DNA of 64,000 nt from assembly GCA_963698435.1 (NCBI GenBank), contig CAVOQV010000018.1, positions 496,001-560,000 of the forward strand. Direction: 5' to 3'. Shown piece after piece: positions 17,518-26,213 of the stretch; position 1 is the stretch's first letter; each line of letters opens with the position of its first letter. The position numbers and the translations under genes are program-made. Source of the stretch: Sva-07 sp963698435. Its GTDB lineage: Bacteria; Actinomycetota; Acidimicrobiia; Acidimicrobiales; Ilumatobacteraceae. A model generated the notes under the pieces. It saw nothing but the letters and a program-made list of their open reading frames with translations, did not search any database and was not told where the DNA came from.

Positions 17518-19419
17518 GTGGCCGCAGCCGCACTCGAACAGTCAATGCTCGAATCGAAGGACAAGGACACCCTGCTGGAGATGGCCAAGGCGCTCGGCGT
17601 CAAGGTCACCGCTCGGCAGAAGAAGTCCGACATCATCGACAAGATTCTCGACACCACCGGCCCCAGCGCGCCGCCGGCTCCGGTAGCCGAGACCCCCTCC
17701 GACAACGGCGCAGCCGACGGGAGCGACACGCCGGCCGCTCCGACGACCGCGTCGTCGCCCGAGCGCTCGGAGCCGAAGACTGCCCCGTCGGCCGTCGAGG
17801 CCGCTCCCGCAGCAGCCGCCGAGGTCGTCCTCGGGCCCGACGGTGAGCCGCTGGCCGACTGGGAGATCGAGCTCGCGAAGAGCGGCGGGTCTGCCGACGC
17901 CGATTCGAAGGACGACACGTCGTCGCCGCGCATCAGCCCCAACGGCGAGTCACGCAACGACCGGTCTCGCAACGACCAGAACCGCGGGGACCAGAAGCGC
18001 AACGATCAGAGTCGCGGCGACCGCAAGGGCGGCGACCAGAGCGGTCAAGGCCAGAGCGGCCAGGGCAGTCAGGGCCAGGGCAACCAGGGCGGTCGCAACG
18101 ACCAGGGTGGCCAGTCCGACCGGAATCGCAGTTCGCAGGGTGGCGGCCAACGCAACGACAACCGCAACAACGAACCCGGCGAGGGCAACCGTCGGCGTCG
18201 TCGGCGTCGCAAGGGCCGCGGAGGCCAAGAAGGTCCTCAGGGCGAGGACGTCGAGCTCATCGAGCAGGACTCCGGCTTCGAGAGCACCGAACCGGTCGAC
18301 GTCGAGGGCTACCTCGACATTCGCGACGAGGGCTACGGCTTCCTGCGGGTCAACGGCTATCTCCCGAGCAAGCAGGACGCCTACATCCCGCTGAAGCTTG
18401 CCCGCCAGTACGGCCTGCGCAAGGGTGACAAGGTCACGGGCAAGGTGCGTCCGGCTGGTCGCAACGAGAAGAACCCGGGCCTGCTCGAGATCTACACGAT
18501 CAATGGCGGCGACCCCGACGCAGCCAAGAAGCGCCCTCACTTCGAGAGCCTCACGGCACTGTTCCCGGATCAGCGCCTCACGCTCGAGGACCCGAGCGAT
18601 CCCGCCAACATGACCGCCCGCATCATCGACCTCGTGTCGCCGATCGGCAAGGGTCAGCGCGGCATCATCGTCTCACCCCCGAAGGCCGGCAAGACCACGG
18701 TGATGAAGACGATCGCGAAGTCGATCGAACTGAACAACCCCGAGGTCGAACTGCTGGTTCTGCTCATCGACGAGCGGCCCGAAGAGGTCACCGACATGCG
18801 TCGCAGCGTGAAGGGCGAAGTGATTTCGTCGACGTTCGACCGTCCGAGCGAGGAGCACACGCATGTCGCCGAGATGACCATCGCCAAGGCTCGCCGGATG
18901 GTCGAGGACGGCAAGGACGTCGTGATCATTCTCGACGGCATCACGCGACTCAGCCGTGCCTACAACCTTGCCGCTCCCGCGAGCGGCAAGATCCTGTCCG
19001 GCGGCATCGACGCCGGTGCCCTGTACCCGCCGAAGAAGTTCTTCGGCTCGGCTCGGAACTGCGAAGAAGGTGGCTCGCTCACGATTCTTGCGACGGCGTT
19101 GGTCGACACCAACAGCCGCATGGACGACGCGATCTTCGAGGAGTTCAAGGGCACGGGCAACATGGAGCTCCGCCTCGACCGCAAGGTGGCCGAGCGCAGG
19201 ATCTATCCAGCGATCGACGTCGATGCGTCGTCGACTCGCCACGAGGAGCTGTTGTTCGACCGCAAGCAGCTGCAGCAGGTGTGGAAGCTGCGTCGGGTGC
19301 TGTCCGGCCTCGCCCAGGACGGCAGCGCTGCGGCGGGCCTCGAACTGCTGATCGACCGGCTCAAGACGTTCCGTACCAACGACGAGTTCCTCGCCGAAAT
19401 CGCGAAACAGCCCGGCTGA
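17518..19419 (+). CDS. rho: transcription termination factor Rho
   Basis: Hexameric RNA-dependent ATPase that ends transcription at Rho-dependent sites. 633 aa, longer than the ~420-aa E. coli protein because of an N-terminal insert: after a LEMAKALGVKVTARQKKSDIIDKIL Rho-N motif region comes a disordered segment from about residue 142 to 241, rich in Arg, Asn, Gln, Gly and Asp. The RNA-binding cold-shock fold (EGYGFLRVNGY) follows, then the ATPase with Walker A SPPKAGKTT (Lys392), DERPEEVTDM, and GGSLTILATALVDT. Such RG/NQ-rich inserts occur in high-GC actinobacteria and bind RNA. Start GTG. Confidence 0.96.
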   Translation: MAAAALEQSMLESKDKDTLLEMAKALGVKVTARQKKSDIIDKILDTTGPSAPPAPVAETPSDNGAADGSDTPAAPTTASSPERSEPKTAPSAVEAAPAAAAEVVLGPDGEPLADWEIELAKSGGSADADSKDDTSSPRISPNGESRNDRSRNDQNRGDQKRNDQSRGDRKGGDQSGQGQSGQGSQGQGNQGGRNDQGGQSDRNRSSQGGGQRNDNRNNEPGEGNRRRRRRRKGRGGQEGPQGEDVELIEQDSGFESTEPVDVEGYLDIRDEGYGFLRVNGYLPSKQDAYIPLKLARQYGLRKGDKVTGKVRPAGRNEKNPGLLEIYTINGGDPDAAKKRPHFESLTALFPDQRLTLEDPSDPANMTARIIDLVSPIGKGQRGIIVSPPKAGKTTVMKTIAKSIELNNPEVELLVLLIDERPEEVTDMRRSVKGEVISSTFDRPSEEHTHVAEMTIAKARRMVEDGKDVVIILDGITRLSRAYNLAAPASGKILSGGIDAGALYPPKKFFGSARNCEEGGSLTILATALVDTNSRMDDAIFEEFKGTGNMELRLDRKVAERRIYPAIDVDASSTRHEELLFDRKQLQQVWKLRRVLSGLAQDGSAAAGLELLIDRLKTFRTNDEFLAEIAKQPG

Positions 19420-19455
19420 CCGGTTGCGTCGGTGCCTGGCACCGACGCAACCGGT
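19419..19455 (+). terminator. near-perfect hairpin between rho and rpmE
   Basis: A 37-bp perfect palindrome: 18-bp arms beginning ACCGGTTGCGTCGGTGCC around a single central T. It overlaps the last base of the rho stop codon. Followed by no T-run, so a factor-independent terminator is not classical. Function as a terminator, attenuator or rpmE-uncoupling element is inferred from position. Confidence 0.6.
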
Positions 19456-19529
19456 AGGGTTGTTCGCCGATCTGGGTGACGACCGGGGGCACAGGGCCCG
19501 CCCGCTCAGCCACTCACAGGAGATCCATC

Positions 19530-19763
19530 ATGAAGACCGACATTCACCCCAACTACAACGACACGACGGTGCGCTGTTCGTGCGGCAACACCTTCGTGAC
19601 CAAGTCGACCGTCGACGGCGACCTCACGGTCGAACTCTGCAACGAGTGTCACCCGTTCTTCACTGGCAAGCAGAAGCTGGTCGACTCCGGTGGCCGCGTC
19701 GAGCGCTTCAACAAGCGGTACGGTCAGCGCAAGAACGCACCGGCAACCCCCACCGAGGACTGA
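19530..19763 (+). CDS. rpmE: 50S ribosomal protein L31, zinc-binding form
   Basis: 77 aa. The C+ type with four cysteines, in VRCSCGNTF (Cys15, Cys17) and ELCNECHPFF (Cys36, Cys39), which bind zinc; this is the version replaced by a C- paralog under zinc limitation in many bacteria. The ATG at 19530 follows a CAGGAG ribosome site. Placement directly after rho is the usual actinobacterial and proteobacterial arrangement. Confidence 0.95.
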   Translation: MKTDIHPNYNDTTVRCSCGNTFVTKSTVDGDLTVELCNECHPFFTGKQKLVDSGGRVERFNKRYGQRKNAPATPTED

Positions 19764-19796
19764 CCACGACGGGCCGTGCGGCCCGCTCCGAATCGA

Positions 19797-19830
19797 ACGA
19801 ACGCCGCCCGTTTGACCGGGCGGCGTTCGT
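19797..19830 (+). terminator. factor-independent terminator after rpmE
   Basis: Perfect 14-bp stem: arm ACGAACGCCGCCCG, loop TTTGAC, complement CGGGCGGCGTTCGT, ending in CGTTT. GC-rich stem close behind the rpmE stop; a clear candidate terminator. Confidence 0.75.
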
Positions 19831-19959
19831 CGTTTCGGCCCGAGCGCGTCGGTGACGGTCCGTGTGAAGCGGTCGCTGTCGTTCGAGGTCGACGTCGCCG
19901 CCCGAAGAAGGGCTCAAGTCCGGGCAGCGTTGCGCCGATGAAGGAGGGGGATATCTCAC

Positions 19960-21399
19960 ATGGCGCCACCACCTCTGACCGAGTCGAACGTCCGACACCT
20001 GCTGCGGCGGACCGAGTTCGTCGACCGACCGCACCGTGTCGCGGAACTGCTCGAACTGGATTCGATCGATGCCGCCGTCGCCAACGTGCTCGCCGTGGCG
20101 GCGTCGCCGCCATCGGTCGTGTTCACCGCACCCGCTGACCGTGACTGGGAACGAGGCCAGGATCTCACTCACTTCTGGCTCGACCAGATGGCCCACGACT
20201 CCGCCCGTCCGTTCCAGGAACGCCTCGCGTTCTTCTGGCACGGCCACTTCTGCAGCGAGTTCGGCAAGGTCAACTCGTCGATGCTGATGCGCGAACAGAT
20301 CGACCTGTGGCGACGTGACGGACTCGGCGACATCGGTTCGTTGGCGACGACGATGTCCACCCAGGTGGCGATGATCCGCTACCTCGACAACAACCAGAAC
20401 AAGAAGACGTCGCCGAACCAGAATTTCGCCCGCGAGCTGATGGAGTTGTTCCTGCTCGGAGTCGGCAACTACACCGAAGCCGACGTCGAAGCGTCGACGG
20501 CGGCGTGGACCGGCCACAGCGATCAGTGGAACGACACGGTCAGCCCGTATCGGTGGCGCGGCGACTGGCACGACGCCTCCCCGAAGGACTTCCTCGGTCG
20601 TCGCATCAACACCGACTCCGATCCGAGTGCCTGGCCAGGTCACGGACCCGAGACGATCTCGGTCATGCTCGGCGATGGCGTCGTGCCGTCGACCGCGACG
20701 AACGTCGCGAACCGTGGCCGCAACACCCGTGACGTCGCCGCCGAATTCCTGTCCCGCAAGCTCTGGACCTCGTTCGCCACCGACACGCCCCCGCCGGCCG
20801 ACGTGATGACGGCGATGCGCACCGCGCTCACCTCGACGAACTTCTCGGTGCGCCCATGGGTGACGGCCATGTTGACCCATCCCGACTTCTACGCCGACGG
20901 CGTGAAGCGCGGACTGGTGCGGACTCCCGTGGAGTACGTCGTCGCCTTGCTCGTGGCAACCGGCAGACGATCCCGCGAGGCCAACGTGACCTGGCTGATG
21001 CAATCGATGGGGCAACGCCTGCTGTACCCGCCCAACGTCAGCGGCTGGCGGCCGAACGGCTACTGGGTGAACGCCAGCGCGATGGAGGGCCGGGCGCGCA
21101 CCGCGCAGAGCTTCGTGTGGGCCGCGAGCCGTGGCTACTGGAAGGATCCCGATGGTCCGATGACGCTCGCCGCCGGTTCGATCATGCGCTCCGAGATCAC
21201 CGCCCGCACGCCGTGGCCCGAACAGCTGCCCGTGCTCCCGAACGCCGAGTTCGTCCAACGTCTGCTCGCGCTCACGCACCTCCGACTGCCGGACTCGACC
21301 GTGGCCGAGATCGTCCGGTACGCCAACGGCACCGACGTCTGGGAACGCAACAACGCGCTCCTGCTGATCCTGCTCGCTCCCGAAATGCACCTGGCCTGA
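19960..21399 (+). CDS. DUF1800 family protein
   Basis: 479 aa with DUF1800 landmarks: LTESNVRHLLRRTEF at the N-terminus, RLAFFWHGHF, NFARELMELFLLGVGNYTEADV and PPNVSGW near the C-terminus. No signal peptide is seen. Family function is unknown; DUF1800 genes are nearly always followed by a DUF1501 gene as here (3 bp gap). The pair probably acts together in an exported or cell-surface process. The ATG at 19960 is preceded by AGGAGGGGG. Confidence 0.85.
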   Translation: MAPPPLTESNVRHLLRRTEFVDRPHRVAELLELDSIDAAVANVLAVAASPPSVVFTAPADRDWERGQDLTHFWLDQMAHDSARPFQERLAFFWHGHFCSEFGKVNSSMLMREQIDLWRRDGLGDIGSLATTMSTQVAMIRYLDNNQNKKTSPNQNFARELMELFLLGVGNYTEADVEASTAAWTGHSDQWNDTVSPYRWRGDWHDASPKDFLGRRINTDSDPSAWPGHGPETISVMLGDGVVPSTATNVANRGRNTRDVAAEFLSRKLWTSFATDTPPPADVMTAMRTALTSTNFSVRPWVTAMLTHPDFYADGVKRGLVRTPVEYVVALLVATGRRSREANVTWLMQSMGQRLLYPPNVSGWRPNGYWVNASAMEGRARTAQSFVWAASRGYWKDPDGPMTLAAGSIMRSEITARTPWPEQLPVLPNAEFVQRLLALTHLRLPDSTVAEIVRYANGTDVWERNNALLLILLAPEMHLA

Positions 21400-21402
21400 C
21401 CC

Positions 21403-23907
21403 ATGCTCGATTCCGACATCTCCACCGCCGAGGCGTTGCACCACCTCCAGATCGCGGAGACCGACCCGCACGCGCTCGACCGGCGACGCTTCCTGCAGCT
21501 GGTCGGTCTCGGGATCGGCGCTGGTGCGCTCGCGGGCCCGGCTGGCTCGCTGCTCGACCTGTCGCTGCCGGGCCTCGATCCGTCGGTCTGGGCGGCGGGT
21601 CCGGCTGGACCGAACGACGGCGTCTTGATCGTGATCGGGATGTTCGGCGGCAACGATGGGCTGAACACCGTCGTGCCGATCAACGATCAGCAGTACTACG
21701 GCCAACACCGCAATCTGGCGATTCGACCCGAGAACACCCTGCCGATCGACGCTGCCACCGGCCTGCACCCCGAACTCACCACGTTCAAGCAGTTCTGGGA
21801 CGCCGGTCAACTCGCCATCGTCGAGGGAATCGGTTACCCGGACCCTGATCTCAGCCACTTCAACTCGATGGCGAAGTGGATGGCGGGCAGCCCGACGGGA
21901 ATCCCGACGTCGGGGTGGCTCGGTCGCTGGTTGGACGGGTACCTCGGCGGCTCCAAGAACCTGTACGCCGCTGCGGAGATCGGTCAGTCGGTGCCACTGC
22001 ACCTCATCGGGCGCACCCAGCGTGGCACGGCGGTGTCCGCCGGGCGCCCGTCGTTCGGGGCATCGTCGAACGATCACGACCGTCGGATCTACACCGCGCT
22101 GCGTCGCCTCGGCGCTGCCGACGCGACCACGTGGCGCGGACGGATCGGCGGGGCGATGATCGATCAGTTGGATCTCGCCGGGCGACTTGCACCGCTCATT
22201 CCTGACACGGAGGACATGTCCGATGTTCCGCTCGTCGCCGAGATGGAGGTCATGGCCCGGCTGGTCAACGCGAACCTGGGGCTTCGCGTACTGACCGCCG
22301 GGTGGGGTGACTTCGACAGCCACGCCGGGCAACCGAACCAGCATCCGATGCGCATGCAAGAACTGAACGCTGCGGTCACACGCTTCTTCCAGGTGCTCGC
22401 TCCAGCGTGGTCGAGCCGGGTGACGATCATGACGTTCTCCGAGTTCGGACGGACGAGCTGGAGCAACGACGGATCCGGCACCGACCACGGCACTGCGGCG
22501 CCGCACTTCGTGCTCGGCGCCAACGTACGCGGCGGACGCTACGGGCAGCGCCCATCGCTCGCGGGGCTGCGGCGTTGGGATCGGATGCCGTTCCACGTCG
22601 ACTTCCGCGACTACTACGGCAGCCTGATCGACGGGTGGCTGGGCGGCGGGGCCTCCGACGTGCTCGGCGGGCGTGCCGTTCAGGACCTGGGCCTGTTCGC
22701 TCGATCGCCCGGCGTGCTGCCGCCGCTCCCTCCGGGAGGGACTGGTACGGGAGGTGGCGGGGTCATTCCTCCGGTTGGAGGCCTGCCCGCCACCGCCGGC
22801 GACTTCGTCGCGATCCCCCCGTCGCGTCTCCGTGACACGCGCGATGGAACGGGTGGGCCCCGCGGCCCGATCGGTCCCGGCGAGACCATGGCGGTGCAGA
22901 TCGCCGGTCGGGGTGGCGTGCCGTCCACGGGCGTGCTCGCTGTCGCCGTCAACGTCACCTCGGTCGATGCCACCAATCACGGATTCTTCAGCGTGTTCCC
23001 GTCCAATGCGCCGGTCACCGGTTCGTCGAGCCTGAACCCGCAGCCCGGTCGGCCGGTGCCGAACATGGCGATCGTCGGGGTCGGCCCCGACGGCAGTATC
23101 GGGGTCTACAACGCGTTCGGCACGGCTCATTGCGTCGTCGACGTGATGGGCTACGTGCGCAAGGAATCATCCACCCGACTCACGTCGCTCGTACCCGACC
23201 GGGTGCTCGACACCCGTGCGGGCAACGGAGCGCCGGCTCGCCGGGTGCGTGGAGGCGGCACGATCGATCTCGTGGTCGCTGGTCGGGGCGGCGTGCCGGC
23301 GAGCGGCGTGGACTCCGTCATCCTCAACGTCGCCGCCGTCGCTCCGAGCGGATCGGGCTTCGTGTCGGTCTGGCCGAGTGGTCAGCGACGACCGTTGGTC
23401 TCGAACCTGAACTACTCGGCCGGACGCACGGTCCCCAATCTGGTGGTGTGCAAGCTCGGTTCCGGAGGGGCGGTCAGTCTGTTCGCGTCGGCCGGAGAAC
23501 TGGATCTCATCGCCGATGTCGTGGGGTGCTTCACGGCGGAGGGGGCGGGGCTGGTCGCCGTCACTCCGAATCGCCTTCTCGACACACGCACGGGCACGGG
23601 CGCTCGGCGGGGTGTCGTGGCCGGGGGAACCGAGATCGGACTGATGGTTGCCGGAATCGGAGGCGTCGCCTCGAACGCCAAGTCGGTCATTCTGAATGTC
23701 ACGGCCGCCGACGCCACAGCGGACACCTTCGTCACCGTGTACCCGAGCGGGGTGAAGCGACCGAACTCGTCGAGCCTCAACGTGATGGCCGGCGACACGA
23801 TCGCCAATCTGGTCGTTGCCAAGGTCGGCGCCAACGGCAGCGTGCGTCTCTACAATCACGGCGGGGCGGTCAACCTCGTCGCCGACGTCACCGGCTACTT
23901 CGTCTGA
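21403..23907 (+). CDS. DUF1501 protein with Tat signal and three C-terminal surface repeats
   Basis: 834 aa. The N-terminal DRRRFLQLVGLG is a twin-arginine signal. The DUF1501 domain spans about residues 60-440, with GGNDGLNTVVP, the metal-site-like HFNSMAKW and FSEFGR, and TDHGTAAPHF, which places it in the sulfatase/alkaline-phosphatase-like fold. Three related modules follow at about residues 466-585, 592-711 and 715-834, each with a RLLDTRxGxG start, a xxVAGRGGVPxxG step, a PSGxxRPxxSxLN step and a final xDVxGYF. Probably exported and retained at the surface. 3 bp behind the DUF1800 gene. Confidence 0.85.
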   Translation: MLDSDISTAEALHHLQIAETDPHALDRRRFLQLVGLGIGAGALAGPAGSLLDLSLPGLDPSVWAAGPAGPNDGVLIVIGMFGGNDGLNTVVPINDQQYYGQHRNLAIRPENTLPIDAATGLHPELTTFKQFWDAGQLAIVEGIGYPDPDLSHFNSMAKWMAGSPTGIPTSGWLGRWLDGYLGGSKNLYAAAEIGQSVPLHLIGRTQRGTAVSAGRPSFGASSNDHDRRIYTALRRLGAADATTWRGRIGGAMIDQLDLAGRLAPLIPDTEDMSDVPLVAEMEVMARLVNANLGLRVLTAGWGDFDSHAGQPNQHPMRMQELNAAVTRFFQVLAPAWSSRVTIMTFSEFGRTSWSNDGSGTDHGTAAPHFVLGANVRGGRYGQRPSLAGLRRWDRMPFHVDFRDYYGSLIDGWLGGGASDVLGGRAVQDLGLFARSPGVLPPLPPGGTGTGGGGVIPPVGGLPATAGDFVAIPPSRLRDTRDGTGGPRGPIGPGETMAVQIAGRGGVPSTGVLAVAVNVTSVDATNHGFFSVFPSNAPVTGSSSLNPQPGRPVPNMAIVGVGPDGSIGVYNAFGTAHCVVDVMGYVRKESSTRLTSLVPDRVLDTRAGNGAPARRVRGGGTIDLVVAGRGGVPASGVDSVILNVAAVAPSGSGFVSVWPSGQRRPLVSNLNYSAGRTVPNLVVCKLGSGGAVSLFASAGELDLIADVVGCFTAEGAGLVAVTPNRLLDTRTGTGARRGVVAGGTEIGLMVAGIGGVASNAKSVILNVTAADATADTFVTVYPSGVKRPNSSSLNVMAGDTIANLVVAKVGANGSVRLYNHGGAVNLVADVTGYFV

Positions 23908-23976
23908 CAGAGCGCCGTCGGTCGGGGGGCTGCACGGGCCGGCCGGGTTCGACTTCTCGCCGGTAGGTTCGCTCCG

Positions 23977-24996
23977 GTGAGCGAGATCCCTGACGCGGGG
24001 CGGCAGCCCTCCAGCGATGACGGTCGACGAAGTCGATTGCTCGGGATGAAGTTGCGCGTGTTGGTCGCCGAGCATTTCGGCCGTCCCGTCGAGACCGAAC
24101 CCGAACGATTCCCGAGTGGGGCAGCGCTCTGTGACGACGGCGCGGCCTGGGTGCTCGTCGAGGGTCCCGCCGCGCGGTCGCTCGGTCCTGCGTTGGCCTG
24201 GTCGATCAGAAACGACGCAACCTCGTTGCACCTGGTGGCCGAGGAGAGCACCGGACTGCTCGCCCGCCGTGCGCGACGGCTCGCCTTCCCGGTCACGGTC
24301 TGGTTCCCACAGGATCGTGTCCTGTTGCCCGTCGTCCCCGAACCACTCGCTGCGCCGGTCGCCCCGTCGCCCGAGCACCTCGAACTCGTCTCGGTCATCG
24401 AAGCGGCTGGCGCGACCCCCAACGTGGAGCACGGAGTCGTCGTCGGAGAGGTGCGTGGGCTCGAGGTGTGTCGCGTCGTCGATCAGCCCACGGTCGGTCA
24501 TTTCGCCGAGCTCGGCGACATCGACCAGACACCCTCGCCGGCGATGGCCGCAACGGATGGTGTTCTGCTCGAGGTGGGCGTCGGCGCCAACGATCGAGAG
24601 GCGTTCCGTCTGCTGCACGGGGACATCCCCACCGTCGAGGCGCTCGGCGCGGTGGTCGACTCGGTGATCGCCCACCGGGCGGTCGAAGCGTCGCAACATC
24701 CACTCAACCGGTTGGGTCAGGAGCGCCACCTGCGCTGGCAGCTCCAGGAGGAGCCTGGGCTCGTCGGCATGGCCAGCGTGTCGCCGGCCGAGCCGCCCCA
24801 GCCGCGTCCGAACCTGAAGGATCCGATCCCGTGCAGCGCGCGAGCTGTCGACCCCGATGGGCGCGAGGTCACGATCGTGTGCTCGGTCGGTGTCGACGTC
24901 GATCTGGTTGGGTACGTCGCTGACGTACAGGAGATGTCCGACGCTCCCGTCGTGGTCGCCGTGCGCCGAGCGCGACGCGGTTGCGATCACCCGTGA
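23977..24996 (+). CDS. conserved-looking hypothetical protein
   Basis: 339 aa, Val/Glu/Asp/Ala-rich and without signal peptide or membrane helix. I do not recognise the family. It looks like a real protein by codon use and by the GTG start at 23977. The current stop is after VVVAVRRARRGCDHP, but a neighbouring frame continues with a natural-looking C-terminus (ERDAVAITRDLLALLATP, then PDLRVV and stop near 25042), so a two-base loss near 24966-24972 is likely and the intact protein would be about 15 residues longer. Between the DUF1501 gene and prfA. Confidence 0.6.
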   Translation: MSEIPDAGRQPSSDDGRRSRLLGMKLRVLVAEHFGRPVETEPERFPSGAALCDDGAAWVLVEGPAARSLGPALAWSIRNDATSLHLVAEESTGLLARRARRLAFPVTVWFPQDRVLLPVVPEPLAAPVAPSPEHLELVSVIEAAGATPNVEHGVVVGEVRGLEVCRVVDQPTVGHFAELGDIDQTPSPAMAATDGVLLEVGVGANDREAFRLLHGDIPTVEALGAVVDSVIAHRAVEASQHPLNRLGQERHLRWQLQEEPGLVGMASVSPAEPPQPRPNLKDPIPCSARAVDPDGREVTIVCSVGVDVDLVGYVADVQEMSDAPVVVAVRRARRGCDHP

Positions 24997-25148
24997 CCTC
25001 CTGGCGCTCCTGGCCACGCCCCCTGATCTCCGCGTCGTCTGACGAGCCGCAGCTGTTGTTCCTTGCGTGTCGCCTCTGGGGTCGGACCCCGGATGCGACG
25101 CTGGGGCCGAGGCGGCGTCGTTCGCTCGGCGAGTAGCCTCCACTCGCC

Positions 25149-26213
25149 ATGCTCGAACGCCTCCGCCACGTCGTCGACGAGTACGAGACGCTCGAACGGC
25201 AGCTGTCGGATCCCGACGTGTTGGCCGACTCGGGCGAACTCCGTCGGCTGTCGAAGCGGTACAACGAACTCGGCCCGGTCGTCGAGGCCTATCGGCGCCA
25301 GCAGTCGCGGCGTGCCGATGCCGAGGCTGCCCGCGAGATGCTGGTCGGAGCGTCTGGCGACGAACGCGAGATGCTCGTCGCCGAGATCGACGAAGCCACG
25401 AGCGATGCGGAGGCGATCGAGGACGAACTGCGCGAGCTGATGTTGCCCGCCGACCCCCACGACGGCAAGAACGTGATCATGGAGATCCGAGGCGCCGAGG
25501 GTGGCGAGGAGGCGAACCTGTTCGCTCGCGACCTCTACGAGATGTATCTCGCCTATGCCGCGTCGCAGCGCTGGAAGGTCGAGACGCTGTCGTCGTCGCC
25601 GAGCGAGATGGGTGGACTCAACGACGTGACCTTCGAAGTGCGCGGTGCAACGGCGTGGCGCAACTTGAAGTTCGAGGGTGGACCCCACCGCGTGCAGCGG
25701 GTGCCGGTGACCGAGAGCCAGGGACGAATCCACACCTCGTCGGCCACGGTGACAGTGCTCCCCGAGGTCGACGAGATCGATGTCCGCATCGACGACCGGG
25801 ACCTCGACATCGACGTGTACCGCGCCAGCGGGCCGGGTGGCCAGAGTGTCAACACCACCGACTCGGCGGTTCGGATCACCCACCGGCCGACGGGCGTCGT
25901 GGTGGCGATGCAGGACGAGCGTTCGCAGCTCCAGAACAAGGCGCGGGCGATGCTCGTCCTGCGGGCTCGACTGTTCGAGTTGGCCGAACGCGAACGCAGC
26001 GACGAGCTGTCGGCGGAACGTCGTTCCCAGGTGGGCGGAGGCGGCCGCAGCGAGAAGGTGCGTACCTACAACTTCAAGGAGAACCGGGTGACCGACCATC
26101 GCATCGGTTTCACCGTCTACCGGCTCACGGCGATCCTCGGTGGAGACCTCCAAGTGGTGATCGATGCGCTGCAGGCCGACGAGCGGGCACGGTTGCTGGC
26201 GGATGGGGCATGA
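25149..26213 (+). CDS. prfA: peptide chain release factor 1
   Basis: 354 aa. Recognises UAA and UAG and triggers hydrolysis of the peptidyl-tRNA ester. The GGQ catalytic loop is at residues 230-232 (RASGPGGQSVNTTDSAV), and the stop-codon-reading tripeptide is PVT in QRVPVTESQGRIHTSS, the PxT of RF1 rather than the SPF of RF2. The GGQ glutamine is the methylation target of PrmC, whose gene follows with an overlapping start (ATGA). Start ATG at 25149. Confidence 0.97.
   Translation: MLERLRHVVDEYETLERQLSDPDVLADSGELRRLSKRYNELGPVVEAYRRQQSRRADAEAAREMLVGASGDEREMLVAEIDEATSDAEAIEDELRELMLPADPHDGKNVIMEIRGAEGGEEANLFARDLYEMYLAYAASQRWKVETLSSSPSEMGGLNDVTFEVRGATAWRNLKFEGGPHRVQRVPVTESQGRIHTSSATVTVLPEVDEIDVRIDDRDLDIDVYRASGPGGQSVNTTDSAVRITHRPTGVVVAMQDERSQLQNKARAMLVLRARLFELAERERSDELSAERRSQVGGGGRSEKVRTYNFKENRVTDHRIGFTVYRLTAILGGDLQVVIDALQADERARLLADGA

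Noticed and set aside
19708..23130. 1140-codon open frame on the minus strand through rpmE, DUF1800 and DUF1501
   Set aside because: Antisense shadow produced by high-GC third positions. The plus-strand genes have clear family motifs and ordered codon use.
23167..25143. 658-codon minus-strand open frame opposite DUF1501 and the hypothetical gene
   Set aside because: Low-complexity Arg/Asp-rich antisense sequence with no family motifs; shadow.
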